A stretch of 64,000 nucleotides of DNA from Pyrocephalus nanus (lineage: Eukaryota > Chordata > Aves > Passeriformes > Tyrannidae). This document shows positions 62,401 to 64,000 of this stretch, piece by piece; within the stretch, counting starts at the first letter, position 1, and each line of letters begins with the position of its first letter. Below the pieces are notes generated by a model that did no database searches, had not been told where the DNA came from, and saw only the letters and a list, made by a program, of their open reading frames with translations. The position numbers and the translations under genes are program-made. The stretch is taken from contig CM076259.1 in NCBI GenBank assembly GCA_038380795.1, positions 103,651,739 through 103,715,738 of the forward strand. The letters run 5' to 3'.

Positions 62401-62935
62401 TTTGTCTGAGCAGTCAAATAAGATTAATATAATGGCAAGAGATCAGACTTGGAAAAGAGGGTTTGTGAACTTACTTGAATCTCTGTAGCATGAAAGAGCA
62501 TGAGAAAACCTACTTAGTTTCATGCTGGTTCAGTATGCCCACAATATATTTGATGTGCATTGTGGCAGACCCAGAGATACTGTCTGTCTAAATCAGGCAC
62601 ACTGGTCTTTGATAAAATCATTCCTCCATCCTCATCCTCGTCCTTGGTTTCTATATATCAAAATCTCATCCTTAGTGAGATATCACAATTAATACAAAGG
62701 AGAGCACTGGTTTATCTTTGTTGCAGCTCTATTCCTTTCTTGCAGAAACACATGGCAAAAACTTAAAACATTTCTTACTGTGGCCTCCAGAGGTCATCAA
62801 GACCTTTACCTTGGAGTCCAGTGTGTGGAGAGCAAGGTTGGCTGGAAAAATCCAACTGCTGGCCTCAGTGAATCATTGGTCTTATTACAGACCAGGATGA
62901 AAAGTGAGAAGATACATTCCAAAAATATATCATGT
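59439..62935. other. Non-coding stretch
   Basis: No gene or dispersed repeat recognised. A CA dinucleotide microsatellite (about nine units) is at 61033-61051. The stretch 61500-61610 is very AT-rich, with GAAATGATT repeated at 61540-61560. Confidence 0.5.
61033..61051 (+). repeat. (AC)n microsatellite
   Basis: About nine uninterrupted AC units; a potential length polymorphism. Confidence 0.95.
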
Positions 62936-63152
62936 GAAAAAGAAAAAGAAAAAGATAAAAAAGAAGAGGAGGAAGAGAAGGAAAAAGAGAAAGGATGAAG
63001 AGGAAGAAGAGGAGAAGGAAGAGGAGGAGAAGGAGGAAGAGGAGGAGGAAGAGGACAAGGAAGAAGAGGAGGAGAGGGAGGAGAAGGGGAGGAAGGAGAA
63101 GAAGAAGAAAGTAGAAGAAGAAGGAGGGGGGAAGAGAAAAGGAATGGGAAGA
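62936..63152 (+). repeat. 217-bp polypurine tract
   Basis: Almost pure A/G, with pyrimidines only at 62956, 62996, 63056, 63112 and 63145. The left part is GAAAAA-type, the centre GGA/GAA repeats, the right part G-rich. The Lys/Glu-rich open frames over it are composition artefacts. Such tracts can adopt intramolecular triplex (H-DNA). Confidence 0.97.
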
Positions 63153-64000
63153 GTAAAGTTAATGAATTAATTACAGTCTTCTATATCTGTGATAAAGATT
63201 TGATTTCCAAAGTGGCCCCCAAATGTGTGTAGGGAATGCTCATCAGTTGCCTGGTATAACAGAGAGCAGTCTTTGACATGTGGGAATCAAAGAGAGATCT
63301 CAAGCAGACAGACAGAAAAGTCCAGATGTTTGGTAGAGCATTATTCCACTCATTCGAAGGCAAAATGCCAGGCTGTACAAGTCAGATGATTTCTGTGCCC
63401 CAGTATTCAGTGATGGAGGAGATGTGAGTGCACCTGGACCTGCAGAACCACGTAGGTGGCTGCATTGCTCCTGCCACCTCCTCCCTGTCCATGCTGACAC
63501 AGGAATCTGGGTTGTGCTGGAGAGGCTGGGGCATGCTGGGATGCTCAAACCCCTCCCCTGCAGTGGGGAGGACCGATTTTGACAATGGGCTGTTAAGCAG
63601 CAGTCTGGAATCAATGATGACTGGACTCAATAAAGTCCTTAACAGTTCTGTTTGTGAAGTTAATATGTGTGTAAAGTACCAATTTGCCTCTGAGACAGCC
63701 TCAATCTCTTTGGAAATTTGGCAGAATATACTTAGAAAGTACCTTATGTTTATTCTTAATTAAGAAATTCCAAGAAAGTACTTAACCTGTGATCTCAAAA
63801 TGAGATGTGAAGGTACTTAATGCAAATGGAAATCTAGTCTGAATCTGCAGAGAAATCAGTAAAGCTTTTATGTAAGAGGATCCAGTAAAATGTATCCTTA
63901 CAGTATGGAAATCTTCAAGGGACTATACAATGGCAAATGAAATCCAGGCTATTAGGCTACTTATAAATTCAATATCTTTGTTTCAGTGTTCCTCACAATG
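63153..64000. other. Non-coding stretch
   Basis: Nothing recognised. Overlapping frames at 63300-63763 on both strands are unsupported. Confidence 0.5.

Noticed and set aside
62904..63170. Lys/Glu-rich 88-codon frame
   Set aside because: Wholly explained by the polypurine repeat.
1..64000. CRISPR arrays, tRNA or rRNA genes, prokaryotic operons
   Set aside because: None seen on either strand; composition and repeats are those of a bird nuclear genome.

Overview
This window looks like nuclear DNA of a bird, probably a songbird or close relative. At least six pieces of CR1 (chicken repeat 1) LINEs are recognisable by their conserved 3' ends and by reverse-transcriptase C-terminal remnants. There is one avian-type retroviral LTR. 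The rest is AT-rich, CpG-poor single-copy DNA with long homopolymer and G/T tracts. I see no bacterial features: no operons, no ribosome-binding-site-led genes, no CRISPR, no rRNA or tRNA. The bird assignment rests on CR1 and genome texture; the species is not determined.

The window is gene-poor (intergenic or intronic). No complete protein-coding gene is visible and most short open frames are noise. The exon-like signals I can support are partial. On the minus strand, 38,684-38,879 has a splice acceptor, an open frame, a stop and a nearby AATAAA, so it resembles a terminal coding exon. A possible upstream exon at 54,799-54,869 would join it in frame. A 185-codon frame with a hydrophobic segment lies at 52,814-53,371 on the minus strand. 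On the plus strand, splice-bounded mini-exons at 3,043-3,090 and 5,558-5,606, and an acceptor-led frame at 7,378-7,526, are mutually in frame. None of these proteins is recognised.

Layout: 1-8.5 kb holds a MEF2/AP-1-type motif cluster, two CR1 pieces and the plus-strand exon candidates. 8.5-26 kb is mostly unremarkable AT-rich DNA with a 217-bp G/T tract at 12.2 kb. At 26.3 and 28.8 kb are two arms of a 71-bp inverted repeat (69/71 identical), the left one bracketed by a perfect 16-bp inverted repeat. 28.9-41 kb has CR1 pieces and the terminal exon candidate. 41.05-42.54 kb is an LTR with TATA box, poly(A) signal, internal tandem repeats and a tRNA-Ala-type primer binding site; no viral genes follow it. 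43-57 kb includes a doubtful second LTR-like block and a 55-T run. 57.5-59.4 kb has two CR1 pieces, and 62.9-63.15 kb is a 217-bp polypurine tract.

I found no clear new biological system. The items most worth follow-up are the templated-looking inverted duplication at 26.3/28.8 kb, the LTR-plus-leader insertion at 41-42.5 kb, and the possible unannotated minus-strand gene. Conservation, repeat-library and RNA evidence could not be consulted, so all exon and enhancer calls are provisional.
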